NCBI RefSeq assembly: GCF_018100925.1
Contig: NZ_JAGJEH010000002.1
Span: forward strand, 434,001-498,000
DNA from: Pseudoalteromonas luteoviolacea
Lineage (GTDB): Bacteria > Pseudomonadota > Gammaproteobacteria > Enterobacterales > Alteromonadaceae
DNA length: 64,000 nt
Direction of reading: 5' to 3'
Below, in pieces: positions 63,984-64,000 of this stretch. The notes beneath the pieces are model-generated. The model saw only the letters and a program-made list of their open reading frames with translations. It was not told the DNA's origin and did no database searches. Within the stretch, counting starts at the first letter, position 1. Every line of letters begins with the position of its first letter. A program made the translations under genes and the position numbers.

Positions 63984-64000
63984 GTCTACTAATAGGGTTA

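Noticed and set aside
58578..64000. CRISPR-like array (regularly spaced repeats)
   Set aside because: Repeats are 100-170 bp imperfect palindromes separated by ORFs of variable length, which fits attC sites and not CRISPR.

Overview
The window looks like the chromosome of a marine gammaproteobacterium of the Pseudoalteromonas/Alteromonadales type. This is inferred from the AT-rich sequence, the gene repertoire (HopJ-like protein, LysE/TauE exporters, secreted sphingomyelinase, trans-AT megasynthase) and integron attC-type repeats. No rRNA, tRNA or CRISPR array was seen.

Layout. (1) 1-6152: a surface lipoprotein cut by the window edge, then an RND efflux pump pair (adaptor and permease). (2) 6398-15566: mixed chromosomal genes, including a translationally coupled pair of a CARDB-like lipoprotein and a secreted protein resembling the vitellogenin/large lipid transfer family, and two small-molecule exporters (LysE, TauE). 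(3) 15611-17070: an IS110-family (IS1111-group) insertion sequence with 22-bp subterminal inverted repeats, a structured non-coding 3' end (bridge-RNA candidate) and a degenerate 20-bp-period repeat abutting its right end. (4) 17281-19848: a three-gene signalling unit (membrane sensor, histidine kinase, single-domain response regulator). (5) 20418-27700: peptide/amino-acid genes (M24 aminopeptidase, ornithine-cyclodeaminase-like enzyme), a GSG-repeat surface protein, a lipoprotein zinc peptidase and a secreted sphingomyelinase. Two of these promoter regions share the palindrome ATTGTATACAAT. (6) 28043-31597: three paralogous tiny secreted two-cysteine proteins interspersed with a MerR regulator and its flavodoxin-fold oxidoreductase, which are joined by a textbook MerR-type operator.

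(7) 33014-57730: the centrepiece, a compact minus-strand biosynthetic cluster of four genes read in the order PfaD-like trans-enoylreductase, stand-alone acyltransferase, carbamoyltransferase, and a single 6,729-residue PKS-NRPS. The assembly line reads KS-DH-KR-cMT-ACP / KS-KR-ACP / C-A(Thr)-PCP / KS-KR(defective)-ACP / KS-KR-ACP-thioester reductase. All four KS are catalytically intact and no module has its own AT, so the trans-AT must load every ACP. The product should be a short methyl-branched polyketide-threonine hybrid, released as an aldehyde or alcohol and carbamoylated. I do not recognise it as a known compound. (8) 58003-58515: an M23 peptidase. (9) 58578-64000: an array of small, same-strand genes separated by attC-like sites, several degraded. 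It is an integron cassette array with no integrase in view (CALIN-like), and it runs off the right edge.
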